The notes: generated from the sequence alone by a model not told the origin. Shown: positions 23,990 to 37,058, counted from the stretch's first letter. The stretch: DNA of 64,000 nt from Brachypterus glaber (GCA_958510825.1 OY294054.1:14149390-14213389), one strand, 5' to 3'. Translations and numbers: made by a program.

Positions 23990-26114
23990 CATGGTGTAAA
24001 GGAGACATTTAAAAAGTAGAGCTCTCCGTTTTTTTCTGTCCTTTCAATACAACCCATTTTGTTAGATCCGCACGTATCGTTACGAAAAAGGCTTTAAAAA
24101 GAATGCTACATCAATTGAAATACAATGGTGCCTTAAAAATCAATAATTATCTTTTATTATGTTGTAAAAAATGCCTTTTACGGCTGGTATATAATAACAC
24201 TTTTCACAATGCTGGCGATCAATTATATACACTTAGTTATGATCCACTTCGCAGTAATAAGGCTAGAGAAGCATTTTATGGACATTCGGTCTTTTATCGA
24301 AAAAATTACTGATCCTTTCTTATTAATTTTTTGTAATTTTGTATTTATCTATGTTAAGAAAAGGTGTAAAAAACCCAATCGCAGACCCCAATTAGTTTTA
24401 AGGACGAAACTTCTTAAAATTAAACAAAACATATTAATGTGTATACACATATCTGTATATATTTTAAATCTAAAATTACCAAATACCACTAACCTCAAAT
24501 TATCAGTCAAGTTTAGCGCCGCAGGCAAAACTTTTATAGATTTAAAGGTCAAAATTAAAAAAAAAAAAACAAAATTTGAGCAATTATTTTTTAAAAGCTT
24601 TTAATAGAAAATCTTGGCGCGAGTCTGACCCGTCACTGTGACTACATTATTGGTAATCAAGGATTTTCTACAAACGATTATTTTTTATTTCTATATTTTG
24701 ATACTTTAAATATTTTCAATTTTATTTATATGCGTGTAACTTTAAAAATTGAAAATTTTAAGGTCACGTATTTTTTAAACAGCCCAGAATTTACAAAGGT
24801 AATTATTTTATAAATCACATTAGCAACATATATAATCTACAGTGCCGCAGGCAAAAAACAATGATAATCTGAAGGTTAAAATAACTTTAGAATGCGTTAT
24901 AATTTTATTTTTTCTTGCTTGGATGTCTGATCTCTATATGGCTTAAAAAACGCCAGGAGGGCTCAACGAAAACGCCAAGGGGAGCTTAAACTGAGGCCAG
25001 GAGAGCTTAGCCCCCTCGCCCCTCCCCCTAGTTACGGCCCTGCTGTAACCTACTGTCATTTCACAATGTGAGTTAACATATTATAGCAAAACACAGTCCA
25101 ATAATTTTTAAATATCTTAACAGTTGGTCACTAACTTAAATTTAAACGTTTTTATAAGAACAAAAATATAAAGGATTTTCCAGTGAAAAACGTAAGTTTA
25201 AAGCATTATGTACAATATTTACAAAACAGAGAAAGAATTTGGGCTAAACGAAGAGTATACTAAAGAATTCCGTGCGATGTATAACTTTATGACTTGTTAT
25301 TACATTGTATTGAATTTTATTACTATTTTATATTAATAACTTCAATATTTTCATTGTTATCCGATCTTCACATTTATTCGATATTGTTAACTGAATGTGT
25401 AGCAATAATAGGCATAGAATACGAAATAAGAGAGATGGAAATAAAAACGGCTGCCAACATAACAATAATTTTTCCTTAAATATATTTTATTTTTTGCCAT
25501 ATAGTATTGAATAAAAAAATGCATATTCAGTACAAAAAATTTACATTACTGACCCGACTGCATCAAGAATATTATAATAATAATATTATAATAATAATAA
25601 TATAATAATAATTAGTATTATTGTTATATGATAAGACATGAAAGCCAACTAAAAGATACTCTGGATAGTAAGCTGGGAGTAAGAAGACGGGTAGGCAGGT
25701 CTGGATTGAAATACTGACCCAATAATAAAAGATCTATATATAGTGTATAAATTTTATGTATATATGGTGTATAAATTTTAGGGATATGAACGAATTGGCT
25801 AGGGATAGGGTAGGATGAAAATCTGCCTCAAATCAGTCTTGGGGCTGAACTTGATGAGTATAAAGGTGATGCGTCAAACACTACACTCAGTTTAGTGTTT
25901 GACTATATTCGTGTTTAAATATAATAGTTTAAGCACAAACTAATTGCAGTGTTGGTTAATTTTTTTTCACGAAGATATTTTTGCCCACTCTTTTAGTCTT
26001 CTGACTAACCCCAATAAAGAAAATATGAAGTGTTTTAATATTTTTTATTAAATTTACATTATTTAAAAATCGTTTTCTTAGTTCAAAAGCTCTGATGCTT
26101 TTTTTTTATTTCAG
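23990..26114. other. Non-coding stretch before exon A
   Basis: Contains the SINE-like remnant at 25.7 kb and an ATA/TAATAA-rich run at 25570-25625. Open frames at 24103-24604 are unlike any family I know. The last 60 bases are T-rich and lead to the exon A acceptor. Confidence 0.55.
25685..25860 (+). mobile_element. Probable SINE remnant related to the 34.4-kb copy
   Basis: CTGCCTCAAATCAGTCTTGG then GGCTGA is close to the body of the 34.4-kb SINE. GGATAGGGTAGGATGAAAAT upstream corresponds loosely to its GGTAGTTAAAGGTTGTGATG region. The head is not recognisable. Confidence 0.5.
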
Positions 26115-26357
26115 AATGACAAATTCCTACACTTGTACCATTTGAAAAACCAATCGAAGTTCAATATCACAGGTCAACTAAAAGTTAAAACTAGAAAAAC
26201 TGGAAAAGATTATGTTTTGACTGCCATACATTCAAATCGTACCGTGAAATTATGGGTGGAATACGATACTGAACCGAGTTATAAACAACATTCAAGACTG
26301 GAACTAAGTCCAACCATATGGATTGCATACGATTTAAATTTGCAGAATAAAACAATG
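26115..26357 (+). CDS. apolpp: Apolipophorin-like exon A (81 codons)
   Basis: Internal exon. The acceptor is a T-rich tract ending TTTCAG before 26115, the donor is a strong GTAAGT at 26358, and both borders are phase 0. The translation begins NDKFLHLYHLKNQ and ends LNLQNKTM. It has the alternating polar and hydrophobic pattern of amphipathic beta-strands expected in the lipid-binding body of large lipid transfer proteins. Four N-X-S/T sequons (NQS, NIT, NRT, NKT) fit a secreted glycoprotein. There is no cysteine. By itself this exon is not diagnostic; its assignment rests on phase and on the clear family match of exons C and E. Reading through the donor gives a stop within about seven codons, which supports the splice site. 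Confidence 0.8.
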
Positions 26358-26946
26358 GTAAGTAATTACATAGGATAACAAGATACCGAAGGTACCTTAT
26401 TGAAAATCGTAGTCTAGAAATATTCAACATGCTGTACTTACACTGACAAAATTCTAAATAAAAATTTACGTGTCCATGGTATTTCTATACAAGATTAAAA
26501 CAATAATAATACATATTCCATGCCGTTAATAGATATTTAAAATATCAGTTTTCGGTATTTTATTTACAAAAATGGAAAACATTCAGTTTGGAATATGTAA
26601 TTCCGGTATACATATTGTATACAAATTATCCCAAATAGCTGACCGAAATTTTTGATTTTATAGTGTAGAAAGGGTTTTATTTAATCGTTGTCAGTTGCAA
26701 AATATATTTCGAATTAATAATATTGGTCAAAATTTTACTAATTAGAGCAAAGCGTCTGTGTTATTATTATAATGCGTTAAACACTACACTAAATGTGGTA
26801 TTTAACTATAATCAGGCTACAGGCTACAGATAAAAAATTACAATTACTCTTAACCAGACTATATTGTTGTTACGTATTTTTGGGCGCTGGAAACGAATTT
26901 GAGAATAAAAAAGCTTACCTCCAAAGGATCTCGCTCCCTTCTTATA

Positions 26947-27191
26947 CAGGGTGTCCGGAAATAACGTTTGGAAGCTTCGAGAACCAATTTCTCGGGCGAA
27001 AATAATAAAAAAAGTTTTTATGACAAAACCTCGTTGCTATATCTCAAAGGATTCCTAAGATAATAAATCATTGGAGGGCTGCAGCTCCGTAAATAAGCAT
27101 TTTCGGACCCATGTCCATAGAAACTTTTTTTCTTATTTTTATCCGAGGAATTGGCTTCCGAAATTTCCAAACGTTATTTCCGGACACCCTG
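26947..27191. mobile_element. Fold-back MITE, TA target duplication
   Basis: The two ends are inverted copies: CAGGGTGTCCGGAAATAACG at the left and its complement CGTTATTTCCGGACACCCTG at the right. The similarity continues inward past a CCAATTTCTCGG-like stretch. TA flanks both sides (26945-26946 and 27192-27193), the usual Tc1/mariner duplication. The element is 245 bp with no coding capacity. It belongs to the CAGGG-ended group seen also at 3204, 13798, 37059 and 42616. Confidence 0.85.
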
Positions 27192-27644
27192 TATAAAAGT
27201 GGTTTCAGTCAGATTGGACTGAATTTTGGTTACTAGTTTTCTACATTCTGATCTAACTGGCATAACTCCCAAAAATCAAGTTTAGGTGTAAAGCCCTTTG
27301 AAAAGCTGGAGAGCCGCGGTTGAAATTTGAATATATTACAGTTCTTGGCCTTTTTATCAGAAGTGTCTTCTGGCAAAAGTCCCAAATTTCAGTTCTGGAG
27401 AACTTTGATGATCTCAAGTTAGCTCGTCCAGTATTCTTTTTTGTAGGTTTTTGAAAAAATTAGGGGGTCAGCGACCTTTTTCACTGTCAAATTAATTTTC
27501 AGGCCACAAAAATATAGTCTTTCTTCTAAAAGCACCCTAGGTATTTTCAGTCGATTTTAATTAAAAAAAACACAAATCCTTTGAAATACCATTATTTTTA
27601 TATTTGTTTAGACAAGATAGGGCATACATTGATTTAAATCTCTA

Positions 27645-27975
27645 ATAGTTATTTATGGTACTAGTGGGTAAAGTAAGATATTGTCCATGAGAAAATTAAT
27701 CTGCGAGGCGTCAGCCAAGCAGGTTAATTTTTGAGAGGACAATATCAGTTTACCCATGAGTGCCATACAAGGTTTTATCCAATAAATAGATTAGGAATTC
27801 ATATTTTTATTAAAAATTTTAATGACATTTACAAGAAAATAATTTGACAAGTGACAGTTGAGTGGGTAAAATAAATAATTATCCACTCAAGTAAAAGCCA
27901 CGCGCGGGTTATTATTGAGTTTATCTATTTAAAATAAAGCTGGTAATTGTCTTATTATCTGTATGTATTGTATAA
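27645..27975 (+). repeat. Second copy of the 17.8-kb repeat
   Basis: Same blocks and orientation as 17807-18070, with an extra segment around GTGGGTAAAGTAAGATATTG and AGGCGTCAGCCAAGCAGG near its 5' part. Confidence 0.85.
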
Positions 27976-28287
27976 AAACATTTATCTAAATGTGTATGGT
28001 TTTCCGTTTTCAAATTCTTGTAAAAATGCAAAAGAAATTATTGGAAATTATATCTTTAAAAGTTTAAATGTAAATATTAAAATATTTTATAATAATTAAA
28101 ATTAATAACCGCATACTTCCATATTTCAACTAATATTATAAATTTTACAATATATATTATTTAAAATATATTTTGACAAAACCCAAATCCCAATTTTGCT
28201 CAAAATTTGAGACCAACCTATTGAATAAACCTTAAACCACTTACCTTTTAAATATATTATTATCGTTTTTTATTCTCTTCTTTTCAG

Positions 28288-28512
28288 GATGATATATATA
28301 ATGTACAGGCAGTAAACCTGAATGTATCATATCCTTCAAGAAATTTTACAGTCGAAGGATTTTATAATATTAGCGATACAATTGTTTCAACTGACTTATC
28401 CTTAAAGTGGGACAAAGAAAACAAGAGCGTAGAAGCTGGCCTAGACTGGCGAAAAGCTTCGCCCTATAGGGATCAACTGCAATTCATAATAAAGCATCCC
28501 TCTTTCGAAAGG
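28288..28512 (+). CDS. apolpp: Apolipophorin-like exon B (75 codons)
   Basis: Internal exon with a T-rich acceptor ending TTTTCAG and a GTATGT donor at 28513, both phase 0. It reads DDIYNVQAVNLNVSYPSRNF at its start and ends with QFIIKHPSFER. A strand, a W-D-K-E turn and a final KHPSFE segment resemble the repeated beta-strand units of insect apolipophorins. Four sequons (NVS, NFT, NIS, NKS) sit in 75 residues. It has no internal methionine start, so a plain ORF scan misses it; I found it by reading upstream of the GTATGT donor. Confidence 0.85.
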
Positions 28513-29064
28513 GTATGTATTTTTAGAACTAAGAACGAAACTATAAAGAAAATAATACATGTTTTATCTATGACTATTTAATAAAATATGTTATCCACGG
28601 CCGTGATTAATAGGCCTATTAATCACGGGTCTGTAAATATAAATCGTTTAAAACGACCATCTATAAAGTATAGTTCTACTCGCATATAATAGCTATTAAT
28701 CATTCGGGTGATTAGGTAACTCGCCTTTCGGCTTGTGTCCCAAAAATTTACCCTCATTCTTTAATAGCAATTATTATACGCTCATTGAATAATATACCTT
28801 ATTTTAGTTTGGCTTCTTGTTAAATAATGTTTTAATAATTTACAACCAACCTTTTTGGACCAATTTTTTTATTGAATAGTCTTGGATAAAATTAGGTATT
28901 TTATTACTCTAGCCTCATCACAAGTTATAGGAACGTCAAATACTAATTAAATATTATATCACTTTAATTTATGAATAAGAAAAATTATGTGCGTACACAG
29001 ATAAAAATAATTATTCATTTCAAATTAATATAATTTAAGCCAAGTAAATATTAACTTTATATAT

Positions 29065-29395
29065 ACTGCTCTTCTAAGAAAAGTTGTACTATCTGCAAAA
29101 ATTCACTTTTTGAGATAAGCACAATATTGTATTGCTTTACATTAGCCCCATGTGCCTACTAAAAAGAAATATCCTATCTAAAACCCAAATCCTTAAAATT
29201 AGCCTAAGATGTTTATCGTATGCGGAAATTTTTTAATGTTTTCTGAATAAAATTGTCCTAACTAGTCTTTACTAGGCGAATAAGTCAGATATGACTAGGA
29301 CTAACTTTACAGATATGAGTAATTTAATTGGACTTTTTAGATCATTTTGTCCTAACTTTCTCAGATAGAACAAATGCATTTAGTATGACAATTAA
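29065..29395 (+). repeat. 300-bp repeat, inverted copy at 48.5 kb
   Basis: GCCCCATGTGCCTACTAAAA, AAACCCAAATCCTTAAAATT, GTCCTAACTAGTCTTTACTA and ATCATTTTGTCCTAACTTTC all occur in reverse complement within 48470-48795. Non-coding. Confidence 0.85.
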
Positions 29396-29409
29396 TTATT
29401 TATAATTAA

Positions 29410-29532
29410 TCCCTATTGAAAATGACGGGTATAAATATTGCATAGACCGGACTTGAGCGGGTGAATTTCATCCGCTCAAGTCCGGTTTATGCACCATTTA
29501 TACCCGCCCAGACCCGTCATTTTCAGCATGGA
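29410..29532. mobile_element. Hairpin MITE, CCGGACTTGAGCGG core, copy 2
   Basis: CCCTATTGAAAATGACGGGT pairs with CCCGTCATTTTCAGCATGG. The inner ACCGGACTTGAGCGGGTGAA and TTCATCCGCTCAAGTCCGGT form an almost perfect stem. Same family as 20768-20903. Confidence 0.9.
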
Positions 29533-31379
29533 TTATATATCAAAATTATATTTAAAAAAATAAAAGTTTTCGGTTTTTGAAAAAAAACCTAACTACATTT
29601 TGCTTCGAGAAACATCAAATATTTATTCTTTTCTTAGTACTTGAGTATTTTTATTTTACTCTTCAGTTTGTTTTTTCGAGAAATGTTTTTCTTTTAATGA
29701 AAATCATTGTGCGAGCTTTTCAAAGTACTTTTACGCGAAGGACACTTAGGGTTTGCAGAGAGAAGGTTAAACAACCTTCAAGGTACCCAGTACCTGGTTG
29801 AGGATAAGGACCCATTTCAGATTTTATACACGGGCAGAATTTTTTAATAAAAATAACTGCGAAAGTCTAGCTCAATGTCAAAAATAGTTATTTATATTCC
29901 CAGGCCAGAAAAATCATCTTTGCCTCTAGTTTGCGAGATAAGCTTTAAAAAAGGTAATTTGAACAATGAAGTAATTTCTGTCTTGGCGCATATATTTACT
30001 TAATTTTAAATCTACAGTGCGTTTCAAAATTCCAACCCCCTTTAATATTTGAACGGCTTAAGATATAAACTTAAAATTTAAAGCACTTAAATAACGCCAA
30101 ACTATTATTTTTTATATATTTTATAGTTTAAGAGGGTGCAAATAAGGCAGAGGGCAAGGTTTTTTTTTTATAACTTATGCTAAAAAATTGAGGTTATGTT
30201 TTTTAAGAATAGAAGACAACGAAGAACGTTACGATATAAAGCGAAAAAATACGAGTAAAAATATTTGTGAGAGATATGAACTAATTATAATAATTTTAAA
30301 CACCTACAACCTGACACTGGAACACCCAATATATATACAACCTAAGGTTGCGGTACAGTATATAACTGGCCTAGGTATACAACCAATCCAAGTTTGCTTA
30401 AAATCGGTGACAATAATGCAGAAATAAGGCAGGTTTTACGCGTTTCGCCCCTTTATGGAACAGAGCAGTAAATAGGGTTTTTGTAATTAAAATTGTTTAA
30501 TTGGGGAAGTAGGTATATTGCCGGTTAAATCCTACACAAAAACAAATTTTATAGTGCACTTGATTTATAAAAATAATTTAAAAACTATTTAGGTACGGAT
30601 TATTTTTTTAAAAATATTTCCGGCTAAATTTCATTTCAATTAAGGAAAATATTTAAAAATCAATTTAGATGCACCCAAATGCTTTTAAATTAATATTTCG
30701 CTAGGGTTTTTTTTAATTATAATCTTTTTTTATGTTAATTAAAACATTAATTGAAAAACGGTTTACTGAATTAGCCGATTTTATTAAAATTTTAATAAAA
30801 CGTTAAAAAAAAGACAAAAAAATATTTTTTAAAATACGAAATACTTTTTTTTTTGACAACTGCAAAAGAAATAATACCCAACAAATTAAATAAATACAAA
30901 AACAATAACTTTAACCTATACACACAGAGAAATATTTACTAAAAACAATCACGTAACATTTAAATCAAGTGCCTCAAAAGTTTGTGTATCCGTAAGCATA
31001 CTTATATCAAGTATTTTGCTTAATTATTAAAGTTAAAATGTGTATCTTAGCAAGCGGTTAAAACTTGGATCAAATAAAAGCGCTTGGTTTGCGGATATCG
31101 CCACTGGCGAAATCAAAAACAAAATCGACAGCTTACTAGCCAATTCCTTAATTTCTTTAAAAATTATACCCCACATCCTTTGTTAATGTAAGCAGTATTG
31201 TATTCTAGACATGTCTGCCTTCCGTTGAACCATAGCTCTCCAAAATATCTTTAAGAGATATCATTTGTTTTACGCATTTCCCTCAATCTCTCCAATACGC
31301 TCTTCTTTGTTACTTTATCTGACTATTTGATCTTTGATATTCTCATACTTACGTCATTTATGACGTTTTATGTCGATAT

Positions 31380-32020
31380 AAATCAATTTCAACCAAAAAA
31401 AAATTTTCTCTCGGTCGATCGTTCTGTCCGGAAAATCTTATAAGCACGATAACTTAAGAACGCTTTAAGCTAGAGACTTGAAATTTGGCATACAGGTATG
31501 TTACCAAAAGTTCTCGCTCGGGATTGTTTTTGGTGAACATTGAGATGCGGCAAGGGGGGAAAATGGGGAAAATACATTTTTTTACAAAAATTTGAAAATT
31601 TCTATATAGGGGTTTTTAAGGTTGCTGAAGTTGAATCTAATAATAAAAATTTTCCATCACCACAGGGGTGAGGAGGTAAATATTTTAAAATATTTTCAAT
31701 ATTTTCTTCAAAATTGGTATATAGGGGTTTTTGGGGTCGAAGAATATGAATCCGATAATAATCTTTCTAATTTCACCCCCTGAAGGGTGGGGGTAGTTTT
31801 CGTGAAAACTGGTATATTGGGGTTTTTGAGGTTACTGAAAGTGAATCTGATAATAAAAAAAAATTTACTCCACCCCCTGAGGGACGGGAGGGTAGTTTTC
31901 GTGAAAACTTGTGTATTTGGGTTTTTGAGGTTGCTAAAAGTGAATCTGATAATAAAAAAAAAACATTTTACGCCCGGAGGTGAAAAATGAGAAAGCTCTT
32001 TTACTGGGCAGTGTATTTTA
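31380..32020 (+). mobile_element. Minisatellite-bearing repeat family, copy 3
   Basis: Starts at ATAAATCAATTTCAACC and a CTCTCGGTCGATCGTTCTGT stretch. It passes through TTAAGAACGCTTTAAGC and TTGAAATTTGGCATACAGG, then three or four minisatellite units (GGTATATTGGGGTTTTTGAG, GTGAATCTGATAATAAAA), and ends CTTTTACTGGGCAGTGTATT. This is the clearest ordered copy, and the reverse of 11260-12335. Confidence 0.75.
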
Positions 32021-33011
32021 ATTTTTTTTTGTGTGGCGGTATTGGTTTTTGTTTAATAAATTACATTCTTTGATTTAAAGATAGCTTAAATTGCAAGAAA
32101 CCAAGGAATCCCTGAAGTGCTTAAAACACTTAGGTACAAGGGATAGAGTAGGGTCCGCTGAAGAGCGTAAAAAAGCTGAAGAAAGCTGAAACTACTTCGG
32201 GAAAAGATTCTGAAATATTACATTTAGGCAAAATAATTTGTTTTTACTTTTCTTTTCAATTCTACAATAAAAAATACTTTTTCCTATAGTTTATATAAAA
32301 AAATAACGAAAAATTAAAAATCTTTGAAAAAAGAAATAAAAAAATCAAAAATGTTTGGACAAAAATTGGTATCGAACCACCGCAGCCATCCCGATTTTAA
32401 CCAGAAATAATCCCAGCCAATGTCTTTATGTTAGCTCAAAACGTTTTCGAGTTGTGAATATAAACGCCAAGTTTAAAAAGGCAATATAATTTTTTAATTT
32501 TTTTTTTACCAACGCAAGACTTTTCTCGGGAAAAGTAATACGTTAGTCTGTCATATATAAGTATAGTCTGTCCGGATTTTTGGCTGTTCTTTCCTATGTA
32601 AAGGGAAATATCTGGTTTGGTAAACATTAAGGAGGGAGGGGTTGTCAAAACCGCATTTTCTCGTATTTTTTAATAATAACTTTTAAACGCTTTATCCTAA
32701 ATGGTTTAAGTTTAGCATTACTTTTTATATTATTAAGACTTCTATATATCTATCTATCTAGGTCTCTAGATCAAAGTATTCAAAATTTGTTGCATAATGG
32801 TTAACTTGTTGGCCAAGTTTGGTCCCATTTCCTTTTTTACAAAAATTGGCATAAGTAATATTTTTACCAAAATCAAAATAAAGTATATTTAAATTTTTCA
32901 TGTTCTTTAGTAATTTAAAAAATATAATTGTCTACATCTAGCAATAGATGGCGCGCAAGAGTACATCAATCTCATGACATTATTCATTTAGTAAATAAAG
33001 TCAAAGAATAT

Positions 33012-33112
33012 TTTCCTAATCATCGTGCAGAGTTGACTCTTGATACTGAAGAGGGCCAGCAGCCCGAAACTGCAGTCTACCAATATCACTCTGTACGATG
33101 ATTAGAAAATAG
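33012..33112. repeat. 101-bp inverted repeat
   Basis: TATTTTCCTAATCATCGTGC and its partner GTACGATGATTAGAAAATA face each other, with about 55 bp between the arms. Probably a MITE. Confidence 0.7.
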
Positions 33113-33432
33113 ATTGATGGAACATTTAAAAAAAATAGTTAAACAAACATGCATGCTTAGATCTGTTTGTCTAGTTTTTAGGACGTCTCAGAGACAAACT
33201 TGTAAAATCGTGTTTTCTAAGTTTTTCCTACAGTTTTTCTAATACGTCATTTCAAAAGGATTACATTATGTTATCACCAGCTAAATATCTCTAGACAGAC
33301 CAAATAACTTTCTTATACCGACCGTCTTTAATGATTTAGTTTTTTTTCATAAAAAAATGTGCAAAATTACAGATTTTTAGTTTTACTGTAATAAATGCTA
33401 TGCATCTGAGTTGGGCTTTTTTATTACTTCAT

Positions 33433-34145
33433 GATTACCAGTACTCGGCATATTTCCAGTTGTAGTCCAGTCTTCAGGTCAATAAAAGAGGCTTTACCTG
33501 GAAATAATTCAGGGAGTTTTGATTTTCGGTTTATTGGGTAGGGTTAATAGCCGCAAATTAAAAAATAATTTTGCGACGTTGAATTCGATTTGGAACTGTT
33601 ATTTTTTTATCGTGTTTTTCACAAAAAACGGATTTTTAAAATATCTCTTAAACGTTACACTACACGTTTTTAGATTTTTAATGTTTTTTTTTTCGAAAAA
33701 CCAAAATTTTTCTTTATTGTCGGTTAGGCATTCCCCTGAGAACATTTTGGGTGAAAATTAAAAAAAAATATCTAGCACTTTCTTTTTAATTTACGTAAAA
33801 TATTCTTTTTTAATAATTCACAAATTTGTGACCCATTATTTCGAGTAAACCGATTTTCGATTGAATCACCATTGTATTAAGCATAAAAAAAAACCTTCCT
33901 AATCGAGTCATAAAGAAAAATCTTAAACCCTACAGTGTAACGTTTGGACTTTTTGACACAAAAAATGTTGGAGATTTGGTTCTCTTTATTTTCATATCAA
34001 AAGTTTTTTGTTCTAGGAAGCACCGATCTTGAGATATTTTAAAAAGTAAAAAATCTAAACTCCCTGAATTATTTCCAGGTAAAGCCTCTTTTATTTACTT
34101 AACTTAACTGGACTATAACTAGAAATACGCCGGGTACTGATGATT
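33433..34145. mobile_element. 713-bp element with 90-bp inverted ends
   Basis: GATTACCAGTACTCGGCATA, TTTCCAGTTGTAGTCCAGT and AAAGAGGCTTTACCTGGAAA on the left pair with TTTCCAGGTAAAGCCTCTTT, CTGGACTATAACTAGAAATA and CGGGTACTGATGATTA on the right. The centre is AT-rich, with a 33519-33761 open frame lacking family resemblance. Confidence 0.8.
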
Positions 34146-34423
34146 ACAGTGCAATAAAACTGACCAAATCTCAAAAAATCTAATTTGCAGATAGGACAAC
34201 TTGTCTTAGCAGAGCAGTGTAGGCGGAGGTTAAAGATAAATTGGTCACATAGAGTTACAAACGAGAGTGCATGGGAGACAATTGGGAAAAGTGTCTTTTG
34301 AAAAGACTGGTTGGGAGAAGGGATTACATGGTGGACACATACCAAGTTATGGGAGCTTACTTAACCCTTTAAATCTGGACTTAATTATTCTTTGGGTTTC
34401 TGTAACGTTTTTGTGTGAAAATG

Positions 34424-34655
34424 AGGGGCCGCGGTGGCTCAGTCGTGAACACCTCGATCTAGTATTCGAGAGGCCGGGGTTAAATCCTCGGTTGTTGAAC
34501 AACTTTTTAAAAGATATATGGGAGTAAATAAATAACAAAGGATTTAGGGTAGAGAAATTTTAGGGAAATAAAAGCATTGGGTAGTTAAAGGTTGTGATGG
34601 AGAGCTGCCTCAAACCAGTCCTGGGACTGATTACCTAATAATAAATAACAGAGCG
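34424..34655 (+). mobile_element. tRNA-derived SINE, second family
   Basis: The head GGGGCCGCGGTGGCTCAGTC contains a box A-like GGTGGCTCAGTCG. About 30 bases on, GGCCGGGGTTAAATCCTCGG is a good box B. The body includes CTGCCTCAAACCAGTCCTGG followed by GACTGA and ends in AATAATAAATAACAGA. A related body piece lies at 25.83 kb. There is no acceptor-stem pairing, so it is not a functional tRNA. The family differs from the SINEs near 57-59 kb. Confidence 0.75.
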
Positions 34656-35179
34656 CCCTTTATACACAATACATATAGTTTTATTACCCGTATGCAAGTT
34701 ATAAATGAATTAAGCGAGAAAATTACCAAACAACTGAAAATTTATTTCGAAAGGGTAAGTTATAAAAATTAATATTAAAAATTAAATTAAACTCCTTTAA
34801 ATCCTACCTGCTGTGTTTTTATTCATAAATACACAATAAAGACCCCTTTTCAAAAACAGAGGTACTTCATTAACAATTGAATTTGATCTCAGTGGCTTGG
34901 ACCATATTATACGCTTCGTACACACACATCTAGAAGAATACACTAAAAAAACGATTACATCATTTAAAACGTTGAACCCCTTTTTCTTTTTCCTTTTGTT
35001 TTAACGTTGATTTTAAGGAATACGCATGTCACCCGCGGTCCAGACGGTCCGGACTTGGTTATTCTTAATAATATAATAACTTATTCACCTTTTAGTTACA
35101 AAAATAACATCTACATAACATCAGGTGTAACAAAATTTTCTTTTTTAAAACCCACCAGAAACATTAGTTTATAAAAAAC

Positions 35180-35260
35180 TATACTGCCCAGTAAAAGAGC
35201 TTTCCCATTTGTCACCTCTGCGCTTGAAATGGATTTTTTATTATCAGATTCACTTTTATT
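35180..35260 (-). mobile_element. Truncated terminal piece of the minisatellite family
   Basis: ACTGCCCAGTAAAAGAGCTT, TCCCATTTGTCACCTC and TTATTATCAGATTCACTTTT, the same terminal order as at 39106 and (inverted) at 31990. Confidence 0.75.
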
Positions 35261-36354
35261 ATTTAAATAAACGAAAATATTAATCCAGTGCCAATAATTA
35301 GTGGAGTGCCAAGGATTGGGGGTTTTACCCTACATGCAAAAACGCAATTACTTTTTAGTTAAAGGTATTCAGTAATTTTGTATTTATCAGAAACTTCTTC
35401 GCTTAATTACTCAAAACAATAATTTTGTTACTTGTACCACTGACCCCCTCAAATATCAAAAATTTGAAAAAATCTTTATATCAATGATAGCGCCTTCGCC
35501 ATAATTGTAAATATTTAATAAGAATAGCATTTTATTAGTAAAATACTTTTTGGAATCCTTCAGAATCCTTAGTTTATAAACAAAAACAAGCCGTAAAGAT
35601 ATTTGTTGCTTCACATTCTATGCAGCTGCATTCTTTTTTCCTGTTTAATTTTCAACTTTAAATTTGGGATATTTTTTAAGTTTAAGTGGCGCATCCTATG
35701 CCTTTTTTAATTTTTAGATTTTTTTATTTAAATTTGGTACAAATGACTTTTATAATAAAGGCAATTTTAATTGAAAAAAAAAATTACGTGTTCTTCTTTT
35801 TTTTATCAACTATCTAACTTTTTTGTTGGGATATTTTTTTTTAATTTGCTGAGATTGATCCTTTTAATAAAGTTATTGTTTTTTCCTTGAGAAAGCAATT
35901 TCTTTTATACTATAACTTACCCCAAGAAAAGTCTTGGTTAGTAAGAAAAATATTGCTTTTTTCCGTTCCCGAGAAAAAAAGGTTGTCTAAGTCTGTCTAT
36001 TTTTCTGTCTGGGAAATAACCACGACAAAGATAATTATAATTAAACTATAGCTTTCTTATTCAAAGTTCTTGGTTAAAATATTAGCCAAAAAAGGTAAAT
36101 CTTCTTTTGCATTTTTTTTTTCAAAAACATATATTTTTTATTTATTTTTTTAATTATTTTTTTTTATTTTTTTTTAACGAAAACTTTTACCTGGCTCGAA
36201 ATTTTTTTTTTAATTTAATATGAGTATAGGGTAGTTTTGGTTAGCAACACTATTTTTACATTAAACTAAATATAAAGTATTATGGTCGACCTAAAAATTC
36301 TTTTTTTTTCTTAGTCTTATATTTCGTAATTTTTAATAGTATATTAAAGTACTA

Positions 36355-36850
36355 GTTTCATAACATACGTTTTTAGCGCACGAGTACAAGTTTAGTCTAA
36401 AGTACTAGTGCGCTAAAAACGTGTTATGAAACGAGTGATTTATACAATTTTTTTTATTTTGCTCTAAAATTTTAAAAAACTTACATTTAAATTGATGACT
36501 GATTTAGGGATTTTTGTTTCGAATTGGCATTACCGTTTTCGCCATGTTTAAAATTCTAAGAACGAATATTATTTTGATATATTTTATAGTAATTTCTTCT
36601 CTTTTCCACCGCAAGTAACCAAGCCACAATTTTAACACGGTAAAACAAAACCTAAACACAAAATTTTGTGGACAATTAAACTTTAAACCGACGTTCACAA
36701 TTGCACGGCAAACGTCAAGAGATAGACTTTTGTCTGTTGCCCACCCAAAAGAAAAAAAAGTAGAGACCTCTTATGGGCCTATAAGAACACGCAAAACGCG
36801 TGTGATTATGAGCTTATAAGAGTCGCAAAATAGAAAAAGAAATATCTAGT
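36355..36850 (-). repeat. 500-bp repeat, inverted copy at 52.5 kb
   Basis: Holds a TTTTTAGCGCACGAGTACAA to GTGCGCTAAAAACGTGTTAT hairpin, followed by GACTGATTTAGGGATTTTTG, AACCAAGCCACAATTTTAAC, CCTAAACACAAAATTTTGTG and TTATGGGCCTATAAGAACAC. All occur in reverse complement at 52495-53035. The - strand open frame 36504-36698 lies within it but is broken in the other copy. Confidence 0.85.
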
Positions 36851-37058
36851 GTTTGCGAAGACTACACTTTAAAATACACATCATTAAAAACATTCACGGC
36901 TTATTTACAAGTTTTAATTTTTGAGATCTGCTTTTACAGGTATTATGTACTGACTTAATATTTTTGTTTAAACTGGCCTTCGTTATTAATTCATTTGCAT
37001 TGGTATAATTCATTTAAATTTCTATAAAAAATAATAACTACCATTGACCAAATATATA

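Larger units (their letters stand above)
26358..28287 (+). other. Intron A-B (1930 nt)
   Basis: Begins GTAAGT and ends TTTTCAG. It contains a 245-bp fold-back MITE (26947-27191) and most of one copy of a repeat shared with 17.8 kb (27645-27975). The rest is AT-rich, with no coding signal that I can see. Confidence 0.8.

Noticed and set aside
24103..24604. Overlapping open frames of 69 and 131 codons before exon A
   Set aside because: No family resemblance, AT-driven composition and no acceptor/donor pair that keeps the frame with exon A.
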